From: Brachynemurus nebulosus
Taxonomy: Eukaryota > Arthropoda > Insecta > Neuroptera > Myrmeleontidae
Length of the DNA stretch: 64,000 nt
Assembly (NCBI GenBank): GCA_035578155.1
Contig: JAPWDM010000001.1
Span: 14,052,725-14,116,724, forward strand
Direction of reading: 5' to 3'
Shown here: positions 41,111-51,325 of the stretch, piece after piece
Position numbering within the stretch: position 1 is the first letter of the stretch
How the letters are laid out: each line of letters opens with the position of its first letter
The notes under the pieces: generated by a model
The model's input: the letters and a program-made list of their open reading frames with translations, nothing else
The model's database searches: none
What the model was told of the DNA's origin: nothing
Made by a program: the position numbers and the translations under genes

Positions 41111-41232
41111 TTTAGTGAATATCATTTTCGTATTCTAGGGACCTCAAAACATATTTCTGTTATGGGTCCGGGCTTGGGTCGCACCATGACACCTGCTGTA
41201 AAAGCTGAATTTCCAGTTTTGGAAATTCGCTA
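40926..41232 (-). mobile_element. Family B 5'-end fragment with (TA)n
   Basis: GCATCCGGCGTGTCTGGCTA, GCATTAAACGTTTCGTTCGA, TA tract 41043-41107, GGGACCTCAAAACA, then the inverted 5' terminus GGAAATTCGCTA. It is truncated before the monomer array. Confidence 0.8.
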
Positions 41233-42702
41233 AAAATTGGTACTTAAACAATGAATGACAATAATAAGCTCTAAAACAAAATTTATATTTAGGGGTTTTA
41301 AATGACAATTTAAGGTAGTAGTCTGGTAACGCCGTGCTGTTTTTCATGCCTATTTTTAGGGGTATTTTTTTGAGAAAAACAAATAACAAGTTTTGAATTT
41401 TTAGTATGTTTTTATTTATATCTTACGGTAACAAAATTTTTTTTGATTAAATTAAATTTCGTTTTATTACTATTACTATTATCACTTGAATTTGGCGCGA
41501 AAAAAAAGCACGTGGATGGCTCGGGTGATTTTGACTCTTGGGGACATCAGATATCAAAAATTCTTGATTATTCTTAATCTATAGATATGTCATTCTGGTC
41601 GGAACTAGAATTATGAAATTTCATCGAAAAATAACAAAATGGCGGACTTCGAAAATAAAAGTCATTTTTTGTCGCACAAAAAGGTTGTCAAATGGAAAGT
41701 TAGGTGTGACAAAAATTAATTCTTGTTCCGACGTGTGCCGAATAACCAGTTAAAGTTTCAAAGCAATCGGTTGAATAGAATAAAAATTATGACCCGGACC
41801 GACCGTAAAAATGCTGTTCTGAAAAAAACGCGTTTAAAGTTTCAGCAAAAAATTTTCATAAATTAACTCTTACTTACATTAACCGTCGATGCCCAACAGC
41901 TTGCAGCTGCCGGCCGAACTTCGGCACGAACCTATGAAGCGCGCTCGAAAACTCGTTGCAACTCGGTTCCTATTTCAAATTTCGGTCTAAAATTTTTACA
42001 GTCTATTTTCTCAATATATTGTATTTTGAATTAAAGGGGGAGTTCACGCCAGAAACGGCTAATAAACTAATTTTTTTCGAATCTCGTTTTTTGTTTTAAT
42101 TTCCTTCTGTGATTCTTTACAAACACGGTGATATATAAAGCATGGCCAAAAAAATTTGTTTTTCAAGTAGAAAAATATTTATTTTTGAGCCGCTGCACAG
42201 CCAAGTTGCTACTCCTTTGCAGACAACGCTCGCCCCCCCCCCTCGCGATTTGATCAGTAATATTTACTTTTGGTATGCACAGAGATAATGTTCTTTTATT
42301 TGTATGGCTTTGTAGACGTTTTAATAAACAGTGAGTAAACCACTTCTTTTGTTATTATTTTTGTTTATTCTTATTATTTATTAATTATAGTTATTTATTA
42401 TTTTTAATTAATATTTTGTAGTTATTTTGAAATTTAACAAGATTAATATTTCACTTGATTACGATAAAAATAATAATTTTAAAATCTGTTTATTTTTTAT
42501 CATAGAAAATATAATCAACGCCTACCCGATTTGTAGTTAAATACAAGTTGAGCGAGCGACAAAGTATTACTTTTCCCCTTTAAAGCGAAAAGTAGTACTT
42601 TGTTGTTCGGCCAATAGAGTCCTCGACAGATACACGTTTCGTGCTCTCTTCACAGAGCGCAAAAGCCTACTTTCCACTAAGATTGTAGAAAAATGAATAT
42701 AT
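41233..42702. other. No gene recognised
   Basis: Mixed composition with a CpG-containing stretch at 41880-41965 and a C run at 42232-42241. It may be the remains of an unrecognised element; no coding motif. Confidence 0.4.
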
Positions 42703-42703
42703 A

Positions 42704-43921
42704 CAGTCGAACCTCAGTATAACAAAGCCCAAATGGATTTGAAAAAATTCGTTATATCAAGTAAGACAAAATGGTATACCTACCGAGGTTGTTACATGGA
42801 CTATTCTTTATATAAAGATTGAATGGTAATAACATACGATAATATGTAGATTTAGATTATAAATGCTCCTGCATAAAGAAGTTTCATTTTACAATGAGCG
42901 CATCTTTTTAGCAAGGTGATTTTTTTACATGTTATTCCTTAGACATCAACAAATATAAAAATACAAAAATTAAAATGCTGAAAAAATGCACTCATATCTG
43001 AAGAAAACTCGATATAGTAAAAAAAGGGGCAATTTTCCAAAAAAGCCATTTTTACAACAGTTTGTCGATTTTTTTGTAAAGAAAACGTAGTCTTTTGACT
43101 TTTAAATTATTATAGCATTAAGCTAGGGTCCTGTATTTTACTAAAATTAGGATAAATCTAAAAAAAAAATTATAGTTAAATTTTTTGCCTTATTGGGGCC
43201 AATTTTCCTAGTTTATCTATACCCCTCCATATTTTTGGAAAATGAATTGTTTTTTTATCACGTCCATATTTTTGGAAAATAAATTGTTTGCTCATGCCAT
43301 TCAAAAAAAAAAATAGTTTTTAAAATTTCCTAAAGGGGTCATTATTCTTAGCTTATCGATACCCCTTCTCTATCATAAGAAATAATTTTAAGCAACTATA
43401 TAAATAGTCACCAGTGTGCGTCAACTAACCTAAACATACATGTTCCATTATCATCGGTAACAGTTCTCTCTCACTCATAAAATACAATATGAAGTAATTT
43501 TCTAGTTGCCTCAAATTAAAAATCACCAGTGCGATGTGTTTAATACAAAACGTTTTATATTCGGCGATTTAAAAGTTGCTTTTAGACGTGATAAAAAAAT
43601 TGCTAGTGCGCGGCTAGTATAAAAAGATAAATAAGTGAACAAATAATACCTCCTCTTATAATCCACTTCATTCTCTATTGAGGGCAACCTCATACATGTC
43701 CAATTTTTATTATTTTTATTCGATATTTACATACAGAAAATATATAAAAATTATAGAAGAACGTAAAACTACTTTTTTGCTTGTGATTGGTGCGTTCAAG
43801 TGGTGCGCTAATGGGGATACCTCATCTTGCCCCACCTGTCACTAATTGGGGTGAATTATCTTTCTCTGAGAAGATCATAAATTCGTTACATTGAGGAATT
43901 CGTTATATTCCCGTTCAACTG
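42704..43921. mobile_element. pogo/Tigger-like non-autonomous element
   Basis: The ends CAGTCGAACCTCAGTATAAC and (inverted) CAGTTGAACGGGAATATAAC are flanked by TA on both sides (42702-42703 and 43922-43923). These ends match the well-known CAGT-x-GAACC...TATAACGAA style of pogo/Tigger elements in the Tc1/mariner superfamily. The ATTCGTTATA word recurs near both ends. About 1.2 kb, no transposase frame. Confidence 0.82.
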
Positions 43922-43923
43922 TA

Positions 43924-44395
43924 TATTTCACTGAAAATATGAAAAGGTAATAATTTTTTTTTTTAAATAATAATAATCTGCATGGGTACTTATATCAAAT
44001 CCTGATGAAACAAAAATAAATTCCCACCATTTTGAATCATTTATAAACTTTATGTTTTATACCTTTTGTTATAATCCGAAAAGCTCTAATGGTTACTCAG
44101 AAAAATACTTAAATATATTAATAATGTATGTTACAAATATAATAAAAATTAAAATTTTTTGGTGAAAGATACAAAAGTATAAAATTACTTTTTCGATACT
44201 TGTATGCAGTTTGAGTACGATAAAAAAAAGGAAAAATATTAGAAATCGCTACTAAAGGAAATGGGAAAAGATCCCATCATTTTTCGTTCATCGACCTATT
44301 CTTCTGCCACCGAAAGTTCCAAAATTTATCGAAAATAGCAAAAAATCGAGTGTCTGTCTGAGTGGTTGTTTATGTAACTTAGTGTAATAATTTTA
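43924..44395. other. No gene recognised
   Basis: AT-rich sequence left of the DIRS element. Confidence 0.4.
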
Positions 44396-44407
44396 AATTA
44401 TACTTCT

Positions 44408-44529
44408 GTTTCGTCTGATAAACCAGTAAGTAAATACATGTAGTTTACACGCTAGTGTGCTGTTTTCTGACTAAAAGTTGAGAAAAAAAAGAACAAATGC
44501 TGTCTCTTGGTTACCTAACATTCATTATA
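44408..44529 (+). repeat. DIRS left inverted terminal repeat
   Basis: GTTTCGTCTGATAAACCAGT at its start; complement of 49621-49742 with one mismatch. It probably contains the promoter. Confidence 0.95.
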
Positions 44530-44630
44530 CGTTTTTAGTGTGTTAAAACTGACGTTTAATTTTTTGTTCCCAAAAATAATTGTTAAAAAATTTAGTTTTT
44601 ACATTGTGAAAATAAGTTTTCCGATAAAAC

Positions 44631-44873
44631 ATGCCAAAAAGAAGTCGCGATAACGACGATGATTATAAATTATGGAAAGAATTTAAGAAATTCAAAAAAG
44701 ATATGAAAAGAAAACATCATAGGAGAAATATAAGGCGGATTTTATCAGATGAATCTATAACTCCTGAAAAAGTTCGGGTTGCTATCTTTGTTGATGTTGA
44801 CATTGTCTTTCATCTAGAAAAGGCATTTAAATATCAGAAATTTAGCATATGTGTATATATGTATATTTCTTGA
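44631..44873 (+). CDS. Candidate DIRS Gag N-terminal exon
   Basis: An ATG-initiated frame, MPKRSRDNDDDYKLWKEFKK then FKKDMKRKHHRR, strongly basic with an amphipathic helix pattern, 100 bp inside the left terminal repeat. Residues after about 50 turn hydrophobic and AT-driven. The main Gag frame restarts after a good acceptor (TTGTTTTTTAG at 45252-45262), so an intron may join this start to DDTVLDE. The donor could not be fixed. The decayed copy at 4.9-9.9 kb also has a basic upstream segment. Two near-repeats lie between (44901-44990 and 44992-45056). Confidence 0.5.
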   Translation: MPKRSRDNDDDYKLWKEFKKFKKDMKRKHHRRNIRRILSDESITPEKVRVAIFVDVDIVFHLEKAFKYQKFSICVYMYIS

Positions 44874-44900
44874 ATTGGTGCGTGTCATCCATTAGGGATG

Positions 44901-45056
44901 CTGCCTCCATTAAATGTGTTTATACACTTACCAATTTTGACGTTACGTTTCGTCCGAGAAGGGACGTTGCCTTCGTTAAATATCTATTTATTGCCTCCAT
45001 TAAATGCGTTTATACACTTATCAATTTTGACGTTGCCTTCGTTAAATATCTACCTA
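44901..45056. repeat. Imperfect tandem repeat in DIRS 5' region
   Basis: TGCCTCCATTAAATG(T/C)GTTTATACACTTA and CCTTCGTTAAATATCTA occur twice. The first unit has an extra 24 bp containing CGTTTCGTCCGAGAAGGGAC. Confidence 0.85.
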
Positions 45057-45180
45057 TTTTGTTTGATTAAAATTCTTTCATGAATTTTTGTTCTGAAATA
45101 GTTTGCGTTACGATTCATCCAAATGGGTTGATTCTTACGTCAAAAAACTTTCAGTTTGAAATATAAAATATAACATCATA

Positions 45181-46236
45181 ATGTTGTTTTTTCTTTTCGC
45201 AATGATTATTCTTAATGTATTGCGCAAAATAAACCAATATTTAGCATATTGTTGTTTTTTAGATGACACAGTTTTAGATGAAGTCCATCAAGTGTCACAT
45301 CCACAGATTGTAGATAATTTACAAATTGAAAATGAACAAAATCAATCTGAAAATATTTTACAAATTGAAACTGAGCAAAATGAACCTGAAAATAATAAGA
45401 ATCTTAATAACACTTCATTTGAAGTATCAGAAACATTACACTTATTAGATAATGAATTAATAAATCTATTAGGAGAAGATCCTTTAATGGAGAAGAAATA
45501 TGATGCAGCGATAAATAGTGAAATTGCTAAACGTTGGCAATATATTGCCATTCATGGACTTAAATCTGATGAGCATAACAAAATAGCAACTAAATATCTC
45601 GTGCCCGAGAACTGCACACTTATTGATGCGCCTGAATTAAATGAGGAGGTTAAACCAGCAATGTCAGATTTCCTGAAGAAAAAAGATAAAGGAATTGAAG
45701 TTCGACAAAAGCAATTAGCTAAGGCTATTTCTTGTGTTGGAAAAGCTTTCACTAGGATTTTTTCCCAAGAAAATAGGGATAAAGAAATAATTTTGATGTT
45801 GCATGAGGCCGGCCAATTATTATGTGAATGTCAGTATATTGATTCTCGTACTAGAAGGGCCTCGATTATGTCTGTCTTGAAGAAGGAAATTAAAGATCAA
45901 ATAAAAAATACAGAAATTGACAAATTTTTATTTGGATCTGATTTTCATGAAAAAATTAGGTCAGCAAATGCTATTAATAAGTCAGGTGAACAAATAAAGA
46001 ATCAATCAGGCAATTTTCGATCAAATACCAAAGAATCTAGAAAAGTATCTAACAATGTACAGTCGTCTTTAAACTGGAAAGCCCCCCTTTCTTTCCCAGT
46101 GAGAAAGACAGCTCAGAGGGGGGCCCAAACTTTGACATCAACATCGACTCAAAAGAGAACTTTATCGAATCAGCAACAGTATCGGCAAGCGAATTATCAA
46201 CAGTACCGACAACGATACCCTTACAATCGGAAATAA
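45181..46236 (+). CDS. DIRS ORF1 (Gag-like)
   Basis: 351 codons from ATG at 45181. The first 26 residues are hydrophobic and probably intronic, with the real coding region starting at DDTVLDE near 45263. The middle has acidic Asn/Gln/Glu repeats (ENEQNQSEN, ETEQNEPEN), then a helical domain with LLGEDPLMEKKYDAAINSEI, ISCVGKAFTRIFS and DSRTRRAS. The C-terminus is basic and Gln/Tyr/Arg-rich (QQYRQANYQQYRQRYPYNRK), suited to RNA binding. No zinc knuckle, as usual for DIRS. The pol frame opens at 46053 in another register and overlaps the last 184 bp, implying frameshifting or reinitiation. Confidence 0.85.
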   Translation: MLFFLFAMIILNVLRKINQYLAYCCFLDDTVLDEVHQVSHPQIVDNLQIENEQNQSENILQIETEQNEPENNKNLNNTSFEVSETLHLLDNELINLLGEDPLMEKKYDAAINSEIAKRWQYIAIHGLKSDEHNKIATKYLVPENCTLIDAPELNEEVKPAMSDFLKKKDKGIEVRQKQLAKAISCVGKAFTRIFSQENRDKEIILMLHEAGQLLCECQYIDSRTRRASIMSVLKKEIKDQIKNTEIDKFLFGSDFHEKIRSANAINKSGEQIKNQSGNFRSNTKESRKVSNNVQSSLNWKAPLSFPVRKTAQRGAQTLTSTSTQKRTLSNQQQYRQANYQQYRQRYPYNRK

Positions 46237-48119
46237 TTTCGGTAAATTGCATTTTTACTACTGGTAGATTGCCTTTCTTTTATGACCAATGGTCAAAAAT
46301 TACTAATGATACACGCATTTTATCTTGGATAAAAGGATATAAAATTCCCTTTATCAAACCTGTTGTTCAAAATTACAAAGTATCTGCACTCAAATTTTCT
46401 CCTTCAGAAATTATCCGGATGAACCAAGCTATTGAGACACTTTTAACAAAAAATGCCGTATCTAAGTGTGTACCTTGTACTGATCAGTTTTTATCAAGCT
46501 TCTTTTTAGTTCCTAAATCAGATGGTAAAGATAGATTTATTTTAAATTTAAAACAATTAAATAAGTTCATGGAAACTAGCCATTTTAAAATTGAAGATTT
46601 AAGAACAGTAATAAAACTTATAAAAAAGGATGGTTTTATTGCTAATATTGATTTAAAGGATGCTTATTTTTTAGTAAGCATTCATCCAGAAAGTCGCAAA
46701 TACTTACGATTTTGTTGGCAGAACCAATTGTATGAATTTAATGTCTTACCGTTTGGATTATGCACTGCTCCATACGTTTTTACGAAGCTAATGAAACCAG
46801 TTGTTAAAGTATTTAGAGAAAAGGGTTTAATTTCATGTATTTATCTAGATGATATTTGTTTATTGGGACAAACTTATCTAAAATGTGAATTTAATGTTAA
46901 AGAAACAATTAAATTATTAGAATCACTCGGTTTCATAATAAATTACGAGAAAAGTCGTTTATTACCAAGTAAATCTTGTAAATTCCTCGGAGTAATTATT
47001 AACACTGAAGATTTTTCAATTTCATTACCACTTAATAAACGCATAAAAATTAAAAAAGAGCTTATTCGTTTTAAAAATTTGAAATACTGCAAAATAAGAA
47101 AATTTGCGGCAATGATTGGCCTATTAGTATCAGCATGTATTGCAATTGATTACGGATGGCTTTATACAAAAAATTTGGAACGCCAAAAATTTCTTAATCT
47201 TTCCGGTCATTCTGATTATGACCATAATATGAGTTTACCATGTTCGATTCAAGATGATTTAGAATGGTGGATTACTAAAATAGACCGCGGTATAAGTAAG
47301 ATTAAAGATGATTCTTACGTATTCGAAATTTTTTCAGATGCATCCAATACCGGTTGGGGAATATCATGTAGAAACGAAACTGCAAGCGGTATGTGGAGTA
47401 ATGAAGAATGTAAAAATCATATAAACTATTTAGAGCTTTTAGCTTCTTTTTTCGGTTTAAAGATTTTTGCTAAAGATATTTATTGCAGTCAAATTTTATT
47501 ACGCATTGATAATAATGTTGCCATTTCATACATTAATAGAATGGGTGGCATTCGATTTCCTTATTTAAATAGAATTACAAAAAATATTTGGCAATTTTGT
47601 GAAGAGAGAAAAATCTTTATTCATGCTTCATACATTTCTTCGAAAGAAAACAGTATAGCAGATTCAGAATCTAGGAAAGTTCATCCTGATATTGAGTGGT
47701 CATTAGCACAGTATGCGTTTAATATAATCGTAGATAAGTGGGGTATACCTGATATTGACTTATTTGCTTCTCGACTTAATTATAAATGTAAAGAATACAT
47801 ATCTTGGTTTCGTGATCCGGATGCAGTAACGATAAATGCCTTTACTGTGCCTTGGTCAGGTTATTATTTTTATGCTTTTCCACCATTTGCAATAATACTG
47901 AAGGTTTTACATAAAATTGTTACTGATAAGGCAAAAGGAATTTTAGTAGTACCTTTGTGGCCAACACAGCCTTGGTATCCTTTTTTCAAGAAATTGTTAA
48001 TTACTAAACCAATTGAATTCAAACCCACTAATGATTTGATTTTATCACTTTCTAGCAAAGGGAAAAAACATTTGAAAATTACCCTGGTGGCAGGTTTATT
48101 ATCTGGAATGGCTTATTAA
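46053..48119 (+). CDS. DIRS ORF2: reverse transcriptase, RNase H, MT-like domain
   Basis: The frame is open from 46053 (after TAA 46050-46052) to TAA 48117, with no obvious ATG. It probably starts within the Gag overlap, since GRLPFFYDQW at 46263 onward is already family-conserved. Numbering from 46269: RT motifs DLKDAY (128-133), LPFGLCTAPY (160-169) and catalytic YLDD (192-195). RNase H residues: FSDAS (Asp357), YLELL (Glu389), RIDNN (Asp414), NSIADSESR (Asp465). The C-terminal part, DIDLFASRLN (495-504) and YAFPPF (535-540), corresponds to the region likened to Dam-type adenine methyltransferases in DIRS1 elements. It copies the element RNA into a circular DNA. No stop or frameshift. Confidence 0.92.
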   Translation, partial: QCTVVFKLESPPFFPSEKDSSEGGPNFDINIDSKENFIESATVSASELSTVPTTIPLQSEIISVNCIFTTGRLPFFYDQWSKITNDTRILSWIKGYKIPFIKPVVQNYKVSALKFSPSEIIRMNQAIETLLTKNAVSKCVPCTDQFLSSFFLVPKSDGKDRFILNLKQLNKFMETSHFKIEDLRTVIKLIKKDGFIANIDLKDAYFLVSIHPESRKYLRFCWQNQLYEFNVLPFGLCTAPYVFTKLMKPVVKVFREKGLISCIYLDDICLLGQTYLKCEFNVKETIKLLESLGFIINYEKSRLLPSKSCKFLGVIINTEDFSISLPLNKRIKIKKELIRFKNLKYCKIRKFAAMIGLLVSACIAIDYGWLYTKNLERQKFLNLSGHSDYDHNMSLPCSIQDDLEWWITKIDRGISKIKDDSYVFEIFSDASNTGWGISCRNETASGMWSNEECKNHINYLELLASFFGLKIFAKDIYCSQILLRIDNNVAISYINRMGGIRFPYLNRITKNIWQFCEERKIFIHASYISSKENSIADSESRKVHPDIEWSLAQYAFNIIVDKWGIPDIDLFASRLNYKCKEYISWFRDPDAVTINAFTVPWSGYYFYAFPPFAIILKVLHKIVTDKAKGILVVPLWPTQPWYPFFKKLLITKPIEFKPTNDLILSLSSKGKKHLKITLVAGLLSGMAY

Positions 48120-48127
48120 GCACAGGC

Positions 48128-49063
48128 ATGTCATCTTCTGCAGCTGAAATATTAATAGCATCATTATCAGCAAGTACCTTGAAGCAATATGATGTAGCAT
48201 TGAAAAAATGGTATCAATTTTGTTTAGACCATGCTTTTGGTCTATATGAAAATTCTATATTAAATGTCATAGAATTCTTAACAGAAATGTTTAAGTCAGG
48301 TTATAACTACAGCTCTCTTAATACATTTCGATCAGCTTTATCTTTAATATTAGGATCATCTATAGCTCAAAATGATCAAGTAAAAAGATTCTTTAAAGGT
48401 TTATATCGAATAAAACCACCAGGTCCTCGATACGATGTTACATGGAATCCATCAGTGGTCTTAAATTTCTTGTCCGGATTGTATCCTAATGAAAGCTTAA
48501 GTTTAGAAATTATTTCTAAAAAGTTAGCCACCTTATTAGCCTTAGCTACTGCACATCGTATGCAAACAATTAGTTTAATTAAAGTCAATAATATAAAAAT
48601 TCTTCATAATACGATCCAAATAAGGATTACAGATTTAATTAAAACATCTAGAGTTGGACAAAATCATCCAAATTTAATTTTGCCATTTTTTGAAAACAAA
48701 ATAACAATTTGTCCGGCAAAAACGCTCATTGATTATTTAGAATTAACAAGGAAATTGAGAAATTCAGAAAATCTATTTATAAGCTTTAAGAAGCCATTTA
48801 AGCAAGTATCTGCCCAAACAATTGGACGGTGGATTAAAGATATATTGAAACAGAGCGGAATCGATACTGAAATTTTTTCTGCACATTCTACTAGGCATGC
48901 GGCTACCTCGAAAGCCAAAAAATTGGGTATCAATTTAAGTTTAATAAGAAAAACTGCTGGATGGAGCGGATCATCTGAAACCTTTGCTAAATTTTATAAT
49001 GTTCCTATCGTGGAAAGCGAAAATTTAGAAAATTTTGCAATATCTATATTTAATTCAGATTAA
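48128..49063 (+). CDS. DIRS ORF3: tyrosine recombinase
   Basis: 311 codons from ATG, 8 bp after the ORF2 stop. The N-terminal core-binding domain (about 1-120; SASTLKQYDVALKKWYQFC and ILNVIEFLTEMF) precedes the catalytic domain. All expected residues are seen: Arg144 (AHRMQTIS), His253 and Arg256 (SAHSTRHAA), Trp279 in the second His/Trp position (TAGWSG) and nucleophile Tyr290 (FAKFYN). The family integrates the circular cDNA by phage-type strand exchange and needs no integrase. Length is normal for DIRS recombinases. The 5049-5555 relic has lost the His/Arg pair, so this is the only potentially working copy here. Confidence 0.95.
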   Translation: MSSSAAEILIASLSASTLKQYDVALKKWYQFCLDHAFGLYENSILNVIEFLTEMFKSGYNYSSLNTFRSALSLILGSSIAQNDQVKRFFKGLYRIKPPGPRYDVTWNPSVVLNFLSGLYPNESLSLEIISKKLATLLALATAHRMQTISLIKVNNIKILHNTIQIRITDLIKTSRVGQNHPNLILPFFENKITICPAKTLIDYLELTRKLRNSENLFISFKKPFKQVSAQTIGRWIKDILKQSGIDTEIFSAHSTRHAATSKAKKLGINLSLIRKTAGWSGSSETFAKFYNVPIVESENLENFAISIFNSD

Positions 49064-49376
49064 TCAATGAATTCATAATTTTTTCCTTCTATTTATTTTT
49101 ATAAGTTTATAATTAATTATTAATATTAATTAATTTTTAATCATCTCTAATCAACTTTTTAGTACCTATGCCATTAAATAATACTTGCTTAATTAATTTA
49201 TAATTTTTTTTTTCCTTTTTATTAATTTTTTTCTAATTAAATATGAAAAAATGTTTTTTGTTTATGAAAATATTTCAAGTTAACAATAAAAATTTAAAAG
49301 CATGTTAATAATATTAAACTCTTCACTTGTTCCTTTAATTGTATTATTCATAATTTCACGACCAATCTCTCAAGAT

Positions 49377-49494
49377 CTACATGTATTTACTTACTGGTTT
49401 ATCAGACGAAACAGAAGTATAATTGAAGATTAAACGAACTTACCTGTGTGAAGTTTAATCATAATTATACGATGTTTCGTCTGATAGACCAGTA
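49377..49494 (+). repeat. DIRS internal complementary region
   Basis: The left half (49377-49424) is the complement of the left terminus (44396-44443). The right half (49421-49494) is the complement of the right terminus (49720-49793). They meet at AATTGAAG with a 2-bp overlap. In DIRS replication this region templates joining of the ends into a circle. Confidence 0.93.
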
Positions 49495-49620
49495 CCCACC
49501 CGGAACCCAAAAATGTAATGCATTAATTCTGAAAAAGCGAATTTTTAATTTCGCTTATTATTTATCATTAATTGCATTAATCCCAATGGTGGTCGTGAAA
49601 TTTTTTAGAAAACTCTGAAC

Positions 49621-49742
49621 TATAATGAATGTTAGGTAACCAAGAGACAGCATTTGTTCTTTTTTTTCTCAACTTTTAGTCAGAAAACAGCACACTAGCG
49701 TGTAAACTACATGTATTTACTTACTGGTCTATCAGACGAAAC
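49621..49742 (+). repeat. DIRS right inverted terminal repeat
   Basis: Complement of 44408-44529 with one mismatch (CTGGTCTATC versus CTGGTTTATC). A 51-bp right extension follows to 49793. Confidence 0.95.
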
Positions 49743-49793
49743 ATCGTATAATTATGATTAAACTTCACACAGGTAAGTTCGTTTAATCTTCAA

Positions 49794-50491
49794 ATAACTT
49801 CAATTTAAATTAGATTTAAAATTACTTGCTTTTTTTTAAAAAAAGGATTCCCGATATATAATTCGACCACCGATTAAAAAAGTCGGGATAATAAAACTTC
49901 TCAAAAGATTTGTATGTTTAACACGATGCGGGTCGGTTAACTGATACACTGTTGTGGGAACTAATGCACGAATCAAACTTCAGTTATGCCTACAAACACT
50001 AAACGTCACAAACATGTACCATATATATGACAGACAACAAATATTGGTTAATGCTTTTCCTATGAATTTATGTGAGGATGGCCACTTTATCACAGTAATC
50101 AAAAATTTTTGAAAATATCCCTTGTTTTTCAAAAAGTAACAAAAATTATGTAATATCTACTCTATAGTAAATTAGGGTTGAAGAGATAAAGTATAAAAAT
50201 GTTATGTGTTTATAAAAATTATGAATACCTCTCTAATCGCCACACATGTGTTCCCTTACACTTAACACAGCGTTCCCATTAACCCATATCATGTCTCTAT
50301 TCACCCATTTACGTCCTGTTCACCCTTTTACTTCCAACTTCATCCAAATATCAAGTCATGGTAATTTTTTCTTAAAAAATAAAAATAACTAAATATTTGT
50401 AGTTTTCTTTTTTCATATATTTTGTTTCAACTAAGATTTCGATTAAACAACAATTTACTCATTAGAGCACCAAAATAGGCAAAGTTTGGAT
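49794..50491. other. No gene recognised
   Basis: AT-rich sequence between the DIRS element and the hAT-like relic. Confidence 0.4.
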
Positions 50492-51325
50492 CAGAGGTTC
50501 CCAAAAGGTGGTCCGCGGATCCCTAGGGGTCCGCGGCCGATTAATAAGGGGTCCGTGAGGTGTCATTATGATATTATATTAACACTGAATCATATACACG
50601 AGTGAATCATCTACGTAATAAATTCCTAACGCTGACTGACTGACAGACAACGCACAGCCTAAACCGTTGGATTTAGAAGAATGAAATTTTGCACAGGAGT
50701 TCCCTATGTAATGTAGGTGAGTACTAAGAAAGGGTTTTTGAAAATTCATCCCTTAAGTGGGTTAAATAGGGAATGAAAAATTGTATGGAAATTCGTTATT
50801 TTTGAAGTTAGTGGTATATGCAAATATGTTACTATGGCTATTAAAATAAATATCTTCTACTTAATAAATTTCTAACACTGACTGACAGATAACGCACAGC
50901 CTAAACTGTTGGGTTTAGAAGGACGAAATTTAGCACAAGAGATATGAAAATTGGCGTTTAGGCTTCTATTTATAAATAAAAGTCAGTTGTGTAAACGTTT
51001 CTGGAAAATTTCCTAAGGGGTTAAAACAGAAAATGACAGTTCGTATGGGAAGTTCCTCACTTTTGAAGTTAGAAACGTGGATATTGATTTAGGCTTTTGA
51101 AAAACATTAAAATTGTGCAGAAATTGAGTACCTAATAAAAAGATGTTGTCGATGGGAAACCCCATCGGGTCTACGGCTAGTTATTTAATAAAAACTAAGG
51201 ATTATATTATGTTTATACAAGACGTGTCAATAAGTATTTGCGAGAATACAATTTTTTTAAAAATTTTTTGAATTTAGGGGTCCCTGTCAAAATGGTGATT
51301 GGATAAAGGGGTCCGTATTATATTT
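50492..51325. mobile_element. hAT-like relic
   Basis: It starts CAGAGGTTCCCAAAAGGTGG, the common hAT terminal pattern, then GGGGTCCGCGG and GGGGTCCGTGAGG words. After the Helitron-like insertion, GGGGTCC recurs at 51277 and 51308. The right terminal repeat is not intact. Confidence 0.5.
50610..51180 (+). mobile_element. Short Helitron-like element
   Basis: It starts TCTACGTAATAAATT after an A. It ends with a GATGGG-AAAC-CCCATC type hairpin (51151-51166), a 10-nt spacer and CTAG followed by T. That fits Helitron rules: TC start, hairpin near the end, CTRR terminus, insertion between A and T. The interior holds two copies of an AATAAATT(C/T)CTAAC(G/A)CTGACTGAC unit (50619 and 50863). No Rep/helicase. 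Confidence 0.65.

Larger units (their letters stand above)
44396..49793 (+). mobile_element. Complete DIRS-type (tyrosine recombinase) retrotransposon
   Basis: About 5.4 kb. 122-bp terminal inverted repeats (44408-44529 and 49621-49742) differ at one position. Each terminus has an outer extension, and both extensions reappear inverted and joined head to tail in an internal complementary region (49377-49494). This arrangement is diagnostic of DIRS1-like elements. All three main frames are open: Gag-like, RT/RNase H, tyrosine recombinase. DIRS elements integrate by recombination of a circular form, so no target duplication is expected and none is seen. High repeat identity and open frames point to recent activity. 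Confidence 0.94.

Noticed and set aside
45342..48933. Minus-strand frames within the DIRS element
   Set aside because: They are antisense shadows of the three recognised DIRS frames.
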